Assembly (NCBI RefSeq): GCF_022352055.1
Contig: NZ_JAKRWM010000001.1
Span: 248,001 to 312,000 of the forward strand
Length of the DNA stretch: 64,000 nt
Direction of reading: 5' to 3'
DNA from: Cohnella mopanensis
GTDB taxonomy: Bacteria; Bacillota; Bacilli; Paenibacillales; Paenibacillaceae
Part shown: one piece after another, positions 28,481 through 39,249 of the stretch
How the letters are laid out: each line of letters begins with the position of its first letter
Numbering within the stretch: position 1 is the stretch's first letter
The notes under the pieces: generated by a model
Told to the model about the DNA's origin: nothing
What the model saw: the letters and a program-made list of their open reading frames with translations, nothing else
Databases searched by the model: none
Position numbers and translations under genes: made by a program

Positions 28481-28533
28481 GAGGGGACTGTCCCGACAAG
28501 TAGATTCGTTTTCTACTTTCCGGGCGTCCCCTC
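28481..28533 (+). terminator. spoIIIA operon terminator
   Basis: GAGGGGAC and GTCCCCTC form the stem base with inner pairing; T-rich sequence follows. Confidence 0.7.
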
Positions 28534-28576
28534 GTTTAGGTTTTCTCCCCCCGCTTATGCGGAAGACGGCATAACT

Positions 28577-28605
28577 CTTTCCATTTCGGACGATTATGGT
28601 ATAAT
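28577..28605 (+). promoter_or_regulatory. Sigma-A promoter of accBC, extended -10
   Basis: TATAAT at 28600-28605 with TGG directly in front (extended -10) and a weak -35 TTTCCA about 16 bp upstream. It lies 65 bp before accB. Confidence 0.65.
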
Positions 28606-28670
28606 AGTTCCGTTGTGGGATCGAACATGCTTTCTTTAGACGGGGAATCCCGAATCAAGGAGTGACCGAG

Positions 28671-29159
28671 ATGTTTAAGCTAAGCGAAATTAAAGAATTG
28701 ATCAAATTGGTAGACCAAACCACCGTACATGAATTGGAAATTGAGAACGAAGGAATGCGGTTGTCGATTCGCAAACCAGGTCGCACGGAAGTCGTAAACG
28801 TGCAAACTCCCCAGCTTTCTCATACATACCTGCCGACAGTACAGACAGCTGTGCAAGCACCTGCAGTTGCCGCAGCTCCTGCTCCCGAAGCTAAAGCTCC
28901 GGCAGCAGATAATTCCCACCTTCACCGCATCGTATCTCCGATGGTAGGCACGTTCTATCGTTCCCCGTCGCCGGATGCTTCTTCGTTCGTTAACATCGGA
29001 GACAAAGTTTCCGACAAGACGGTCGTTTGTATTTTGGAAGCGATGAAGTTGATGAATCCTTTGGAAGCTGAAGTAAAGGGCGAGATCGTAGATATTCTAG
29101 TGGAGAACGGACAGCTCGTCGAATTCGGCCAACCGCTATTCCTAGTGAAGCCGGAATAA
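28671..29159 (+). CDS. accB: Acetyl-CoA carboxylase biotin carboxyl carrier protein
   Basis: 162 residues. The N-terminal [20 protein letters not shown] is followed by an Ala/Pro-rich linker (about 55-80) and the biotinyl domain with the target lysine in [13 protein letters not shown]. It carries carboxybiotin in malonyl-CoA synthesis. AAGGAG lies eight bases before the ATG; a GTG 9 bp upstream overlaps that site. Confidence 0.97.
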   Translation: MFKLSEIKELIKLVDQTTVHELEIENEGMRLSIRKPGRTEVVNVQTPQLSHTYLPTVQTAVQAPAVAAAPAPEAKAPAADNSHLHRIVSPMVGTFYRSPSPDASSFVNIGDKVSDKTVVCILEAMKLMNPLEAEVKGEIVDILVENGQLVEFGQPLFLVKPE

Positions 29160-29178
29160 TCCCGAGGAGGATGTCATC

Positions 29179-30564
29179 TTGAAATTTAATAAGATTTTGG
29201 TCGCCAACCGCGGCGAAATCGCGGTTAGAATTATCCGTGCATGCCGGGAGCTAGGAATCGCCACTGTGGCGGTCTACTCCGAAGCTGACCGGGAATCGTT
29301 GCACGTACGTCTGGCTGATGAAGCTTATTGCATTGGACCGACAGCGTCCAAGGACAGTTATTTGAACCTGACTAATATTATGAGCGTTGCGACATTAACG
29401 GATTGCGATGCTATCCATCCGGGATACGGATTCCTTTCTGAAAATGCTGATTTCGCGGATATCTGCGAAACTTGCAATATTACGTTTATCGGACCGTCTT
29501 CGGTCGCGATTAGTCGCATGGGAGACAAAGCGGTTGCCAAGCAAACGATGAAAGACGCAGACGTGCCTGTCATCCCGGGTTCGGACGGCTTGCTTGAAGA
29601 TCTCGACGATGCGATACGCGTAGCCCGCGAGATCGGATATCCCGTTATCATCAAGGCGACTGCGGGCGGCGGCGGCCGAGGAATCCGCATCGCGGAGAAC
29701 GAAGAGATGCTCGTTCGCGAGATTACGACAGCGCAACAGGAAGCGGAAAAAGCTTTCGGCAACGCGGGCGTATATCTCGAGAAGTTTTTAACGGGAATGA
29801 AGCATGTTGAAATTCAGATCATTGCGGACAAACATGGCAACGTAGCGCATCTTGGCGAGCGGGACTGCTCCGTGCAGCGTCGCCGGCAGAAGCTGGTCGA
29901 GGAAGCTCCATGCTCCATTATGTCGCCAGAGTTACGGAATCGGATGGGTCAAGCCTCCGTCAGGGCTGCGAAAGCGGTCAATTATTCCGGCGCCGGAACG
30001 ATCGAATATTTGCTTAGTCCAGATGGTCAATTCTACTTCATGGAAATGAACACCCGGATTCAAGTGGAACATCCCGTGACGGAAATGATTACGGGAATCG
30101 ATTTAATCAAAGAAATGATCGCAGTCGCCGAAGGCGCGCCTCTTTCCTTTAAGCAGGAAGACGTGAAGTTCGATGGCTGGGCTATCGAGTGTCGGATTAA
30201 CGCGGAGGATTCGGAACGCAATTTCATGCCTTCCGCAGGACGCATCGGCTTCTATTTGCCGCCGGGTGGCCCTGGGGTTCGGGTGGATAGCGCAGCCTAT
30301 CCGCAGTACGTGATTTCTCCGCACTATGATTCCATGATCGCCAAGTTGATCGTATGGGCGCCTACTCGCGATGAAGCTATTGCAAGAACTCGGAGAGCGT
30401 TAAGCGAATTTATGGTGGAAGGCGTCAAGACGACGATTCCGTTCCATATGAAGCTGATGAACCATCCGATCTTCAACAAAGGGACATTCGATATCAAATT
30501 TCTTGAAGAGCACGATATTAACAACGACAGCGAAGCTTCGCCGGACAATGAATTTTCGATTTAA
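29179..30564 (+). CDS. accC: Acetyl-CoA carboxylase biotin carboxylase
   Basis: 461 residues from a TTG start with GAGGAGG upstream. [17 protein letters not shown], the glycine-rich [13 protein letters not shown] loop and the catalytic [14 protein letters not shown] are diagnostic. It carboxylates biotin on AccB using ATP and bicarbonate. It forms a two-gene operon with accB. Confidence 0.98.
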   Translation: MKFNKILVANRGEIAVRIIRACRELGIATVAVYSEADRESLHVRLADEAYCIGPTASKDSYLNLTNIMSVATLTDCDAIHPGYGFLSENADFADICETCNITFIGPSSVAISRMGDKAVAKQTMKDADVPVIPGSDGLLEDLDDAIRVAREIGYPVIIKATAGGGGRGIRIAENEEMLVREITTAQQEAEKAFGNAGVYLEKFLTGMKHVEIQIIADKHGNVAHLGERDCSVQRRRQKLVEEAPCSIMSPELRNRMGQASVRAAKAVNYSGAGTIEYLLSPDGQFYFMEMNTRIQVEHPVTEMITGIDLIKEMIAVAEGAPLSFKQEDVKFDGWAIECRINAEDSERNFMPSAGRIGFYLPPGGPGVRVDSAAYPQYVISPHYDSMIAKLIVWAPTRDEAIARTRRALSEFMVEGVKTTIPFHMKLMNHPIFNKGTFDIKFLEEHDINNDSEASPDNEFSI

Positions 30565-30679
30565 TTTCTGGCCAAGCGTTTGTCATAATAATCCGGGAAT
30601 GCTATATTTATAAGTAGTGAAGGCGAATGCTCGGACTTACTTAGATTTGTTCCGGGTATGTGGAGGTGGAACTACGCAA

Positions 30680-31087
30680 ATGGAAACGATAGCTCCGGAT
30701 TACGAACGGACGGACATGGGCACCATTGAGATCGCGCCGGAAGTCATTGAAGTGATTGCCGGTCTAGCGACTGTGGAAGTCGATGGCGTTGCAGGCATGA
30801 GCGGTGGACTTTCTTCTGGAATCGCCGAATTGTTAGGACGCAAAAATTTGTCCAAGGGCGTTAAAGTGGAAGTCGGTCAACGCGAAGCGGCTGTCGACGT
30901 ATCGATTATTGTTCAATATGGACGCCGGATACCGGAAATTTCAACCGAAATTCAACGTAACGTCAAACGCTCGATTGAGACAATGACCGGACTTAATGTT
31001 GTAGAAGTTAACGTTCATATACATGACGTTCACTTCAAAGCGGGCGACAAGCCCGATGAAGATGAATCGAATGTACGTGTCCGATAA
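30680..31087 (+). CDS. yqhY: Asp23/Gls24 family envelope stress protein (YqhY)
   Basis: 135 residues. GTIEIAPEVIEVIAGLATVEV, GVKVEVGQREAAVDVSIIVQ and a C-terminal VVEVNVHIHDVHF define the Asp23 family. The protein collects at the membrane through AmaP, encoded next. In B. subtilis yqhY also follows accC and is linked to fatty-acid precursor supply. The ATG has GGAGG 13 bases upstream, a long spacing. Confidence 0.93.
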   Translation: METIAPDYERTDMGTIEIAPEVIEVIAGLATVEVDGVAGMSGGLSSGIAELLGRKNLSKGVKVEVGQREAAVDVSIIVQYGRRIPEISTEIQRNVKRSIETMTGLNVVEVNVHIHDVHFKAGDKPDEDESNVRVR

Positions 31088-31242
31088 TGATGTGACCGCA
31101 ACCTGATTTCCGCGGTAACGGCATAACCTCCGGTATGCGGATGACGGCCCTCTGACGAGATCTTCCTTCAGGGAACTCTCGCAGAGGCCTTTTTCGCAAT
31201 CATGGAGGACTACCTCAATGAGGAAACAGGAGGACGCTAACG

Positions 31243-31806
31243 TTGGTTAAAGTGATGGACAGGCTGCTTCTATTTTTGTACAGCGTGGCAATCGGGATCG
31301 CATCCATTGTGGCAATCGTTGCTGCTTGCGGCGGATTTTCAGAGAAATGGCTGAATGAAGTCGTATCCGACTTTACTGGCGATGTGCGGGCCGTTCAGGG
31401 CTCGGTAATTATTGTCGGTATTATTCTATTCCTCTTAAGCGTAAGATTCTTTGTTGTATCCGTTCGCCGCGACAGCCATTCTGCCCCGTCCATTAATCAA
31501 CGGACTGAGCATGGCGATATTCGAATCTCCGTTGAGACAGTTGAGAATCTCGCGCTCAAAGCGGCTTCCCGAACGCGCGGAGTGAAAGACCTGCGTGCTC
31601 GAGTAAGGGTATCCGAAGCGGGACTTGGCATTCTGATTAAGGCTTTCGTTGAAGGAGAAGGCTCGATTCCTACCTTATCCGAGGAAATGCAACGTACTGT
31701 CTCGCAGCAAGTCGAAGAAGCGACGGGAATCCCGGTTGCGGAAGTGTCCGTATTCATCGCGAACGTTACGCAGGCGCCAACTACTTTTAAGAGCCGAGTA
31801 GAATAG
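31243..31806 (+). CDS. amaP: AmaP alkaline shock envelope anchor protein
   Basis: 187 residues from a TTG start with GGAGG upstream. Two membrane helices (about 4-26 and 47-68) precede a cytosolic Asp23-like domain (SVETVENLALKAASRTRGVK and EVSVFIANV). AmaP anchors Asp23 to the membrane. It lies between yqhY and a DUF2273 gene, the usual trio. Confidence 0.9.
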   Translation: MVKVMDRLLLFLYSVAIGIASIVAIVAACGGFSEKWLNEVVSDFTGDVRAVQGSVIIVGIILFLLSVRFFVVSVRRDSHSAPSINQRTEHGDIRISVETVENLALKAASRTRGVKDLRARVRVSEAGLGILIKAFVEGEGSIPTLSEEMQRTVSQQVEEATGIPVAEVSVFIANVTQAPTTFKSRVE

Positions 31807-31819
31807 GAGGCAACCGCCA

Positions 31820-32050
31820 ATGTGGAAAGTCTGGTGGGAAACCTTCGGAGGGAGAATCGCCGGTGTAGCGGCAGGGCTCCTGTTCGGTATTATTTATTTG
31901 ATTAGCGGATTTTGGGATATGCTATTCTGCGCTTTGCTCATTGGCATCGGATATTGGATTGGAAAACATAAGGATGAACGGCGCGGGCCTTTATTTCCGT
32001 TGGATAAACTGACGGAATGGGTGACGGACCGTTGGCCTTGGTCACGATAA
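31820..32050 (+). CDS. DUF2273 small membrane protein
   Basis: 76 residues, two hydrophobic helices separated by a tight turn, and the family-like IGYWIGKHKDERRG. It accompanies amaP and asp23 in many Bacillota and is presumed part of the same envelope-stress complex. It starts 13 bp after amaP. Confidence 0.86.
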   Translation: MWKVWWETFGGRIAGVAAGLLFGIIYLISGFWDMLFCALLIGIGYWIGKHKDERRGPLFPLDKLTEWVTDRWPWSR

Positions 32051-32206
32051 TCCCTGTGAATGTTCTTGCCCAGGCAGGGACGGTGGAGCTTATGCGAGCT
32101 CCGCAGTTTCCGATGGAATAGATGCTCATGGGTTTTTTTTGTTTTTTATAGTCATACTTGAATTACCGCTAAACGCATTAACAATCAGGATCGTTCGGGA
32201 GGATAC

Positions 32207-32668
32207 ATGAAGCGCAGACTCGCAAGGGAAATCGTGGTACAAAGCTTGTACCAGATAGAGATGAATGGCGTGACCGGAGATGAAGCCGTCGATATCGTGA
32301 TGGAGGAAGCTCGTCAGGACAATGAGATCGGTACGGATGTTGCAGAATTAGCTAGCATTAACACCTTTACTCGCGAATTGGTGCAAGGCGTGAAGGAAAA
32401 GCAAGAGGTTATCGATCAAAGCCTTGTCATTTATTTGACGGGTTGGCAAGTGGATCGCTTATCGCGGGTAGATAGGCAAATATTGCGGTTGGCCGTTTAT
32501 GAATTGATGTTCCGCAAGGAAGTTCCTGCTAAGGTCGTTATTAACGAAGCGATCGAGCTTGCTAAGCATTTCGGCCTGGAGGAGAACGGAAAGTTCGTTA
32601 ACGGAGTACTTGGACGGATGTTAAGGGAAAGAGAAGAAAACCAGACGCAGGGGGAAGACAAGCTGTGA
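32207..32668 (+). CDS. nusB: Transcription antitermination factor NusB
   Basis: 153 residues. [56 protein letters not shown] and [10 protein letters not shown] are NusB hallmarks. It binds boxA RNA with NusE for rRNA antitermination. Its stop overlaps the folD start by 4 bp (GTGA). Confidence 0.97.
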   Translation: MKRRLAREIVVQSLYQIEMNGVTGDEAVDIVMEEARQDNEIGTDVAELASINTFTRELVQGVKEKQEVIDQSLVIYLTGWQVDRLSRVDRQILRLAVYELMFRKEVPAKVVINEAIELAKHFGLEENGKFVNGVLGRMLREREENQTQGEDKL

Positions 32669-33516
32669 GCGCACAAATCATTTACGGTAAACAAATATCG
32701 GATACGATTCGCGAGGAACTTCTTCATGAAGTCGAGCAGTTAAAGCAACAGGGAGTTACGCCAGGCTTAGTCGTCATTCTCGTCGGCGAAGACCCTGCAT
32801 CCCAAGTCTACGTAAGAAACAAAGCGAAGGCGTGCGAACAGCTCGGCTATCACTCGGAAGTGATTAGGGTGCCTGCGGAGACGACTCAAGACGAATTGCT
32901 TGCCTTAATTACGAAATATAATGAACAGCAGAATATTCACGGCATTCTTGTTCAGTTGCCTCTTCCGAAGCATATCGAAGAGAAAGCGATCATTGACGCG
33001 ATTTCCGTCGAGAAAGACGTGGACGGATTCCACCCGGAAAGCGTCGGGAATCTGATGATCGGGGACGACGCGCTGCTTCCTTGTACGCCATCCGGCGTTA
33101 TTGAACTGCTTAAGAGAACGGGGAATTCTCCTGCCGGCAAACATGCGGTAGTGATCGGCCGCAGCAATATCGTAGGTAAGCCGGTAGCGATGTTGCTGCT
33201 TCGCGAGAACGCTACCGTTACGATATGCCACTCCCGTACGCCGAACATCTCCGAGATCGCGCGCCAAGCGGATATTCTGGTCGTTGGCGTTGGCGTACCG
33301 AAGCTCGTAAAGAAAGATTGGGTCAAACCGGGTGCTGTCGTGATCGACGTAGGCGTAAACCGTTTGCTGGATGGCAAGCTATGCGGCGACGTCGACTATG
33401 ACGATGTATTAGACGTAGCTGGCTGGATCACGCCGGTTCCTGGGGGCGTCGGACCGATGACCATTACGATGCTAATGGCGAACACGTTGAAGTCCGCGAA
33501 GAAAGCAAGAGGATAG
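32665..33516 (+). CDS. folD: Methylenetetrahydrofolate dehydrogenase/cyclohydrolase
   Basis: 283 residues from [23 protein letters not shown], the catalytic Tyr/Lys segment, [29 protein letters not shown] and [18 protein letters not shown] are diagnostic. It converts methylene-THF to formyl-THF with NADP. Confidence 0.98.
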   Translation: MSAQIIYGKQISDTIREELLHEVEQLKQQGVTPGLVVILVGEDPASQVYVRNKAKACEQLGYHSEVIRVPAETTQDELLALITKYNEQQNIHGILVQLPLPKHIEEKAIIDAISVEKDVDGFHPESVGNLMIGDDALLPCTPSGVIELLKRTGNSPAGKHAVVIGRSNIVGKPVAMLLLRENATVTICHSRTPNISEIARQADILVVGVGVPKLVKKDWVKPGAVVIDVGVNRLLDGKLCGDVDYDDVLDVAGWITPVPGGVGPMTITMLMANTLKSAKKARG

Positions 33517-33530
33517 GAAGGAGCCAAACG

Positions 33531-34892
33531 ATGGAACCGGCGCGCGCTTTAAGCATTCGCGATATCAATCGCCTCATTAAGATGAAGCTTGAAGGCGATT
33601 CCGGACTCCAAGACATCTGGCTGAGAGGCGAAATATCCAACTTCACTTTCCATTCCAGCGGGCATATGTATTTTACGTTGAAAGATGAAGGCGCAAGATT
33701 GAAATGCATTATGTTCGCCTCCTATAACGCTAGGCTTCCATTCGCGCCGAAAGACGGAATGAAGGTGCTGGCTCGCGGAGGCATTTCCGTATACGAGAGA
33801 GACGGGCAATATCAGTTCTACGCAACGGCAATGCAGCCGGATGGGATTGGGAGCCTCTACTTGGCGTTCGAGCAGCTCAAGAAAAAGCTCGAATCGGAAG
33901 GGCTTTTCCTTGATCATCATAAGCGTGCATTACCTCTTTATCCTCGCACGGTGGGCGTCATTACGTCACCGACCGGAGCTGCGGTAAGGGATATCATGAT
34001 TACACTGGAGCGTCGTAATCCGGGCGTACATGTGCTGTTATATCCTGTAGCCGTTCAAGGAACAAGCGCCGCGCCTTCGATCGTTAAAGCGATTAAGGCG
34101 ATGAATGCGCTTGGCGAAGCAGACGTGCTTATCGTTGGGCGGGGCGGAGGATCCTTAGAGGAGCTATGGGCCTTCAACGAAGAGGCGGTAGCAAGGGCGA
34201 TCAGGGCATCGGCAATTCCGGTAATCTCGGCAGTCGGTCATGAAACGGATTTTACGATTTCCGATTTCGCCGCAGATTTAAGAGCGGCTACCCCTACGGC
34301 TGCGGCCGAGCTTGCGGTCAGACATTCCGGGGAATTAAGGCAAGGACTCGTTCATCTAGAACAGAGAATGGCAAAGTCTTTAAGCGGATTGCTCGGGAAA
34401 GCCAGGGAACGATGGCAACATGCGGCCAGGTCGCCGTATTTCACGCAACCAAGGCGAAGCCTGCTCGTTCAAGCGGAACGTCTCGACCGATTAAAGGATC
34501 GCTTGCAATTTCGAATTCGCACGGATCAAGCGAGAGCCCAAGAGCGCTTGACTCGCCTGAGCGGCAGATTATCCGCCGTTAATCCGAATCAGCAAGCCGA
34601 ATTCGCCCGCAAACGGATAACATCCGCAACACGGGGGCTGGAGCTCGCCATGAACGGGATTTTGCGACAGCGGCAAAGCCAATTCGGTTCACTCGTTCGC
34701 CATTTGGACGCGCTTAGCCCTCTTAAAGTCATGGCTCGAGGCTATAGCTTGGTATACGACGAACAGGAGAAGTCATTGGTTCGTACGATTAACGAAGTGC
34801 AGCCGGGCGACTTGATCCGGGTTAAATTGCAGGATGGCAAGCTGGATTGCCAAGTATGGGGAATTCACGGGGAGGAGAAGTCGAATGGCTAA
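33531..34892 (+). CDS. xseA: Exodeoxyribonuclease VII large subunit
   Basis: 453 residues. An N-terminal OB domain (LQDIWLRGEISNFTFHSSGH) is followed by the catalytic domain with GVITSPTGAAVRDI, VGRGGGSLEELWAFN and SAVGHETDFTISDFAADLRA, then a long coiled-coil. It degrades single-stranded DNA with XseB. It overlaps xseB by 8 bp. Confidence 0.97.
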   Translation: MEPARALSIRDINRLIKMKLEGDSGLQDIWLRGEISNFTFHSSGHMYFTLKDEGARLKCIMFASYNARLPFAPKDGMKVLARGGISVYERDGQYQFYATAMQPDGIGSLYLAFEQLKKKLESEGLFLDHHKRALPLYPRTVGVITSPTGAAVRDIMITLERRNPGVHVLLYPVAVQGTSAAPSIVKAIKAMNALGEADVLIVGRGGGSLEELWAFNEEAVARAIRASAIPVISAVGHETDFTISDFAADLRAATPTAAAELAVRHSGELRQGLVHLEQRMAKSLSGLLGKARERWQHAARSPYFTQPRRSLLVQAERLDRLKDRLQFRIRTDQARAQERLTRLSGRLSAVNPNQQAEFARKRITSATRGLELAMNGILRQRQSQFGSLVRHLDALSPLKVMARGYSLVYDEQEKSLVRTINEVQPGDLIRVKLQDGKLDCQVWGIHGEEKSNG

Positions 34893-35172
34893 GAACGGCA
34901 CTGCGGGCAATGCGGGCAATGCGGATAAAAATATCGAGGCTCCTGCTCTGACATTCGAGCAAGCGATGGAAACGCTCGAAACGATCGTCGCTAAGCTGGA
35001 GAGCGGGGATGTTCCGCTTGAAACCGCCATTGAGCTTTTTCAGGAAGGGATGTCCCTCTCCAAGTTGTGCGGTCAGAAACTAGATCAGGTAGAGCGTCGC
35101 ATTGAAATGTTAGTGGAAGGCGATACCGGATTGCAGCGTAAGCCTTTCGCTGCGGCGAAAGAAGAGGCGTAA
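34885..35172 (+). CDS. xseB: Exodeoxyribonuclease VII small subunit
   Basis: 95 residues with LTFEQAMETLETIVAKLESG and VPLETAIELFQEGMSLSKLC, the XseB signature. A ten-to-fifteen-residue Asn/Gly-rich N-terminal tail is extra. GGAGG lies before the ATG at 34885. Confidence 0.96.
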   Translation: MAKNGTAGNAGNADKNIEAPALTFEQAMETLETIVAKLESGDVPLETAIELFQEGMSLSKLCGQKLDQVERRIEMLVEGDTGLQRKPFAAAKEEA

Positions 35173-35197
35173 GCTTCGGGAGACAAGGGGTATTGAC

Positions 35198-36109
35198 GTG
35201 ACGACTTCGGTGGCAATACATACATATTTGGAACAACAGCGCGAGATCGTGGAGAAGGCGCTGCAAACGGTTTTCCCGACGGAATGGACCATGCCGGGCA
35301 AGTTGCTTGAAGCAATGGATTATTCATTGCTGGCAGGGGGCAAGCGTTTACGCCCGATTCTCGTTCTGGCTGCCGCTCAGGCCGTGGAGGGCAACGATGA
35401 CGCGAGCAAGCGGGCACTTCCCTTCGCTTGCGCTGTAGAGATGATCCATACGTACTCGCTTATCCATGATGATCTGCCGGCAATGGACAATGACGATTAT
35501 CGTCGCGGCAGGCTCACGAATCACAAAGTGTTCGGGGACGCGATGGCGATCTTAGCCGGCGATGGTCTGTTAACGCATGCTTTCCACGTCGTTACGCAGG
35601 CGGCTAAGCTGGGCGTGCCCCCGGAGCGCGTGCTTGCCGTCGTGCAGGAGCTTGCGAAATATGCAGGCCTTTCGGGTATGGTCGGAGGTCAAGTCGACGA
35701 TATGCTGGGAGAACAAGGCGTAACCTCGTTGCAGCAGCTCGAAAACATTCATTTGCATAAAACGAGCGATCTGATCGCTTTTTCGTTGCGGTCCGGCGGT
35801 CATGCCGGTCTGGCGGACGAAAAGCAATTGGAGGCTTATGGGCTGTTCGGACGCAATGTGGGATTAGCCTTTCAGATCCAAGACGACATTCTGGATTTGA
35901 CGGGAACCGCGGACAAGCTAGGTAAGCCTGTGAAGAGCGACGAGCGTCAGGAGAAGGTGACTTATCCGTTCCTGATGGGCTTGGACGAAAGCCGCAAACG
36001 GGTCGTCGATCTGACGAAAGAAGCGAACGAAACGTTGCTTCAAGCCGGACTCGCCAAGCCGGACAAATTGATCGCAATCGCGGATTATTTGCTTAACAGG
36101 GACCATTAA
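35198..36109 (+). CDS. ispA: Farnesyl diphosphate synthase (polyprenyl synthetase)
   Basis: 303 residues from GTG with AAGGGG upstream. The first Asp-rich motif is DDLPAMDNDDYRRGR and the second DDILD; GGKRLRP and GQVDDM are also present. It condenses isopentenyl and allylic diphosphates for quinones and undecaprenyl carriers. It sits in front of dxs, which supplies the precursor pathway. Confidence 0.95.
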   Translation: MTTSVAIHTYLEQQREIVEKALQTVFPTEWTMPGKLLEAMDYSLLAGGKRLRPILVLAAAQAVEGNDDASKRALPFACAVEMIHTYSLIHDDLPAMDNDDYRRGRLTNHKVFGDAMAILAGDGLLTHAFHVVTQAAKLGVPPERVLAVVQELAKYAGLSGMVGGQVDDMLGEQGVTSLQQLENIHLHKTSDLIAFSLRSGGHAGLADEKQLEAYGLFGRNVGLAFQIQDDILDLTGTADKLGKPVKSDERQEKVTYPFLMGLDESRKRVVDLTKEANETLLQAGLAKPDKLIAIADYLLNRDH

Positions 36110-36151
36110 CCACATAACATTTACTCCGTTAAGTCATATTATTATTCGATA

Positions 36152-36205
36152 AGCCAATGGCGTTCTGCGAGAAATTATTCTTGCGGCGGCCATTGGCTTT
36201 TTTTC
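36152..36205 (+). terminator. Terminator after ispA
   Basis: AAGCCAATGGC and GCCATTGGCTT form the stem, followed by seven Ts. Confidence 0.88.
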
Positions 36206-36246
36206 TGCCCGAGATCCTAAATTTCGGCGGCGAACTTCGCTGAAAC

Positions 36247-36275
36247 TTGGGCATTGTTTGGGGATATGGTATAAT
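36247..36275 (+). promoter_or_regulatory. Sigma-A promoter of the dxs operon
   Basis: TATAAT at 36270-36275 with an upstream TGG (extended -10), and a weak -35 (TTGGGC) 17 bp before it. It lies after the ispA terminator. Confidence 0.6.
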
Positions 36276-36313
36276 AGCGGTAATATCCATTAGGGGAAAG
36301 CGGGGAACATCAC

Positions 36314-38209
36314 TTGCTGCTCGAGCATATCGACAGTCCGACCGACTTAAAGAAATTGACGCTACCCGAACTTCCTAAGTTGGCTGAAGAGATTCGGCAA
36401 TTTCTAATTCAAAAATTATCTGCGACCGGTGGTCACCTCGCGCCTAATCTAGGCGTGGTTGAGCTTACGCTAGCGTTGCATTATTTGTATAACAGCCCGG
36501 AAGACAAGTTTATTTTCGATGTGGGACACCAAGCCTACGTTCATAAGATGCTGACTGGACGCCAGCATCGTTTCGATACGCTTCGCCAGAAAGACGGATT
36601 ATGCGGATTCGTGAAACGCAACGAAAGCGAGCACGACGTTTGGGAAGCCGGCCATAGCAGCACCTCTTTGTCCGCAGCGATGGGGATGGCTTTAGCACGC
36701 GATCACAAAGGCGCGTCCAATAAAGTTATTGCCGTTATCGGCGATGGAGCTCTAACTGGCGGAATGGCACTCGAAGCGTTGAACCATATCGGCCATGAGA
36801 AACGCAAGCTAATGGTCGTGCTTAACGATAACGAGATGTCCATCGCGCCTAACGTGGGGGCTATTCATAATTATTTGGGCAAAGTCAGATCAGAGAAAAT
36901 ATACCGCAAAGCGAAAGACGAGCTCGATTGGCTGTTGCGCAAAGTGCCGGCAATCGGCGGTAAACTCGCGCGTACCGCGGATCGGGTCAAAGATAGCTTA
37001 AGGTATTTGATTGCGCCCGATGGAATGTTATTCGAAGAATTCGGACTTAAATATTTCGGGCCGGTTGACGGCCATGATATTAATAAGCTGATGGAAGCAT
37101 TCAACCAAGCGGACAACGTTGACGGACCCGTATTGGTTCATGTATTAACGGTCAAAGGCAAGGGGTATACCCCTGCAGAACAAGATTCGCATAAGTGGCA
37201 CGGAATAACTGGCGCGTACAAGATCGAATCCGGTCAAGTCGTTAAGCCGGTAGGACCGCCTATGTATACGGAAGTATTCGGGAATACCTTGATCGAGCTA
37301 GCCGATCAAGACAAACGGATTATCGCCGTCACGCCTGCAATGCCGGGCGGCTCCGGCCTGCTGAAATTCGCCGAGAAATATCCGGACAGAATGATCGACG
37401 TCGGAATCGCCGAGCAGCATGCCGCCACGATGTCCGCGGCGCTTGCTATGGAAGGGATGAAACCCGTGTTCGCGGTGTATTCCACATTCTTGCAACGGGC
37501 GTACGACCAAGTGGTTCATGACATTTGCAGGCAAAACCTTAACGTCATCTTCGCTATCGACCGGGCAGGTTTCGTCGGCGCCGACGGGGAGACGCATCAA
37601 GGAGTTTACGATATTGCATTTCTAAGACACATTCCGAACATGGTGCTTATGATGCCTAAGGACGAGAATGAGCTTAGGAATATGCTGAAGACGGCAGTCG
37701 ACTATGAAGCAGGGCCGATAGCCGTTCGTTATCCGCGCATAGCCGGAACTGGCGTTACCATAGACGACGAGATGAAGCCGATCGAGATCGGAACGTGGGA
37801 AACGGTGCGAGAGGGCGATTACGCGGCGGTATTAGCGATAGGGCCGATGGTTCAAGTGGCGGAAGAAGCTTCCGAATTGCTTAAACGAGACGGAATCAAC
37901 ATTCGTATTATCAATGCCCGGTTCATCAAACCGCTGGACGAGAAGATGCTGCTGGCAATGGCCAAAGAACGTATCCCTCTCTTGGTCGTCGAAGAAGGCG
38001 CGGTTCAAGGCGGCTTAGGCAGCGCGATCCTCGAGTTCTACGCCCTGCATGGCATTCAACCGCCATCGATCCAATTGGCTGGGGTGCCGGACTTGTTCAT
38101 CGAGCACGCATCGATCAAGGAACAACGCGCGGAAACCGGCTTGACGGCCGAAGCGATCGCCAAGCAATTGGCTTCACTCGCTGTACGCAAAAGGCAAAGG
38201 GCGACTTAA
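36314..38209 (+). CDS. dxs: 1-deoxy-D-xylulose-5-phosphate synthase
   Basis: 631 residues from TTG. Thiamine-diphosphate binding motif [17 protein letters not shown], the [15 protein letters not shown] segment, and the transketolase C-domain with [11 protein letters not shown] are present. It makes DXP from pyruvate and glyceraldehyde-3-phosphate, the entry to the MEP isoprenoid and thiamine/pyridoxal routes. Its stop shares a base with the tlyA start. Confidence 0.97.
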   Translation: MLLEHIDSPTDLKKLTLPELPKLAEEIRQFLIQKLSATGGHLAPNLGVVELTLALHYLYNSPEDKFIFDVGHQAYVHKMLTGRQHRFDTLRQKDGLCGFVKRNESEHDVWEAGHSSTSLSAAMGMALARDHKGASNKVIAVIGDGALTGGMALEALNHIGHEKRKLMVVLNDNEMSIAPNVGAIHNYLGKVRSEKIYRKAKDELDWLLRKVPAIGGKLARTADRVKDSLRYLIAPDGMLFEEFGLKYFGPVDGHDINKLMEAFNQADNVDGPVLVHVLTVKGKGYTPAEQDSHKWHGITGAYKIESGQVVKPVGPPMYTEVFGNTLIELADQDKRIIAVTPAMPGGSGLLKFAEKYPDRMIDVGIAEQHAATMSAALAMEGMKPVFAVYSTFLQRAYDQVVHDICRQNLNVIFAIDRAGFVGADGETHQGVYDIAFLRHIPNMVLMMPKDENELRNMLKTAVDYEAGPIAVRYPRIAGTGVTIDDEMKPIEIGTWETVREGDYAAVLAIGPMVQVAEEASELLKRDGINIRIINARFIKPLDEKMLLAMAKERIPLLVVEEGAVQGGLGSAILEFYALHGIQPPSIQLAGVPDLFIEHASIKEQRAETGLTAEAIAKQLASLAVRKRQRAT

Positions 38210-39066
38210 TGGAAAAAACGACTGTCACGAAGGAGCGGCTAGATGTATTGCTGCTCGAACTAGGCTATTACGAAAGCCGCGAAAAGGCTAAGGCAGCCAT
38301 CATGGCCGGTCTGGTTTTCATCGGTACGGAACGCGTGGACAAAGCCGGGACGAAGGTTCCGAGAGACGCGGCGATATCCGTGAAAGGCGCTCTACACCCG
38401 TACGTTAGTAGAGGCGGCTTGAAGCTGGAGAAGGCAATCAAGCATTTCGGATTGGATTTGCAGGATGCCGTAATGATCGACATCGGCGCATCCACTGGCG
38501 GATTTACGGACTGCGCGCTGCAGAACGGCGCTTCGCGCGTCTACGCGGTTGACGTCGGCTACAATCAATTGGACTATTCTTTGCGCCAGGACAATCGGGT
38601 TCAAGTTCTGGAACGTACGAATTTCAGACATATGACCTTGGAGCAATTGGATGGTCCGAAACCCGGTTTCGCAAGCATCGATGTTTCGTTCATCTCGCTT
38701 AAGCTTATTTTGCCGGTGTTGGCGGGGTTACTTGAATTAGGCGGCCAAACCGTGGCGCTTATCAAACCGCAGTTCGAGGCGGGCAGAGAACAGGTCAGCA
38801 AGTCAGCCGGAGTCATTCGAGATCCGGCAGTGCATGCGAGCGTTCTTAGAGAAGTGCTTACGATGGCGCATGATTCAGGCTTCGAGCTTAATGGCCTTAC
38901 TTTCTCGCCGATTACCGGAGGAGAAGGCAATATCGAGTTTTTGGCCTACTGGCGCTTGTCCAAACCGGATGAGTCGCTGCCTGAGCTTGTAGACGAAGCC
39001 TTAACCCAACGAATTAAGATGATCGTCGATGAAGCCAATACGACTTTTAAGCGCAATTCCACATAG
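38209..39066 (+). CDS. yqxC: TlyA-family rRNA 2'-O-methyltransferase (YqxC)
   Basis: 285 residues. An N-terminal S4 RNA-binding domain (KERLDVLLLELGYYESREKA) is followed by an FtsJ-like methyltransferase with IDIGASTGGFTDCALQNGA and VALIKPQFEAGREQ. It probably methylates rRNA; the family has also been called haemolysin. One-base overlap with dxs. Confidence 0.93.
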   Translation: MEKTTVTKERLDVLLLELGYYESREKAKAAIMAGLVFIGTERVDKAGTKVPRDAAISVKGALHPYVSRGGLKLEKAIKHFGLDLQDAVMIDIGASTGGFTDCALQNGASRVYAVDVGYNQLDYSLRQDNRVQVLERTNFRHMTLEQLDGPKPGFASIDVSFISLKLILPVLAGLLELGGQTVALIKPQFEAGREQVSKSAGVIRDPAVHASVLREVLTMAHDSGFELNGLTFSPITGGEGNIEFLAYWRLSKPDESLPELVDEALTQRIKMIVDEANTTFKRNST

Positions 39067-39249
39067 TCCGGTTTACCCGGAGCTGCCGAAGAACGGCCGG
39101 AGCATAATAAACCGGGTCGTCCGGCATGCTTCGGGTTTTGTTGCGAAAGAGGATAATCAGGGGTCCATCTCGAAAGAAAAGAGAGCACTAGAACATCATG
39201 TCCAGACAGCCTATTTTCCTCCGTTATGGAAACTTGGGGAGGTCAGCGT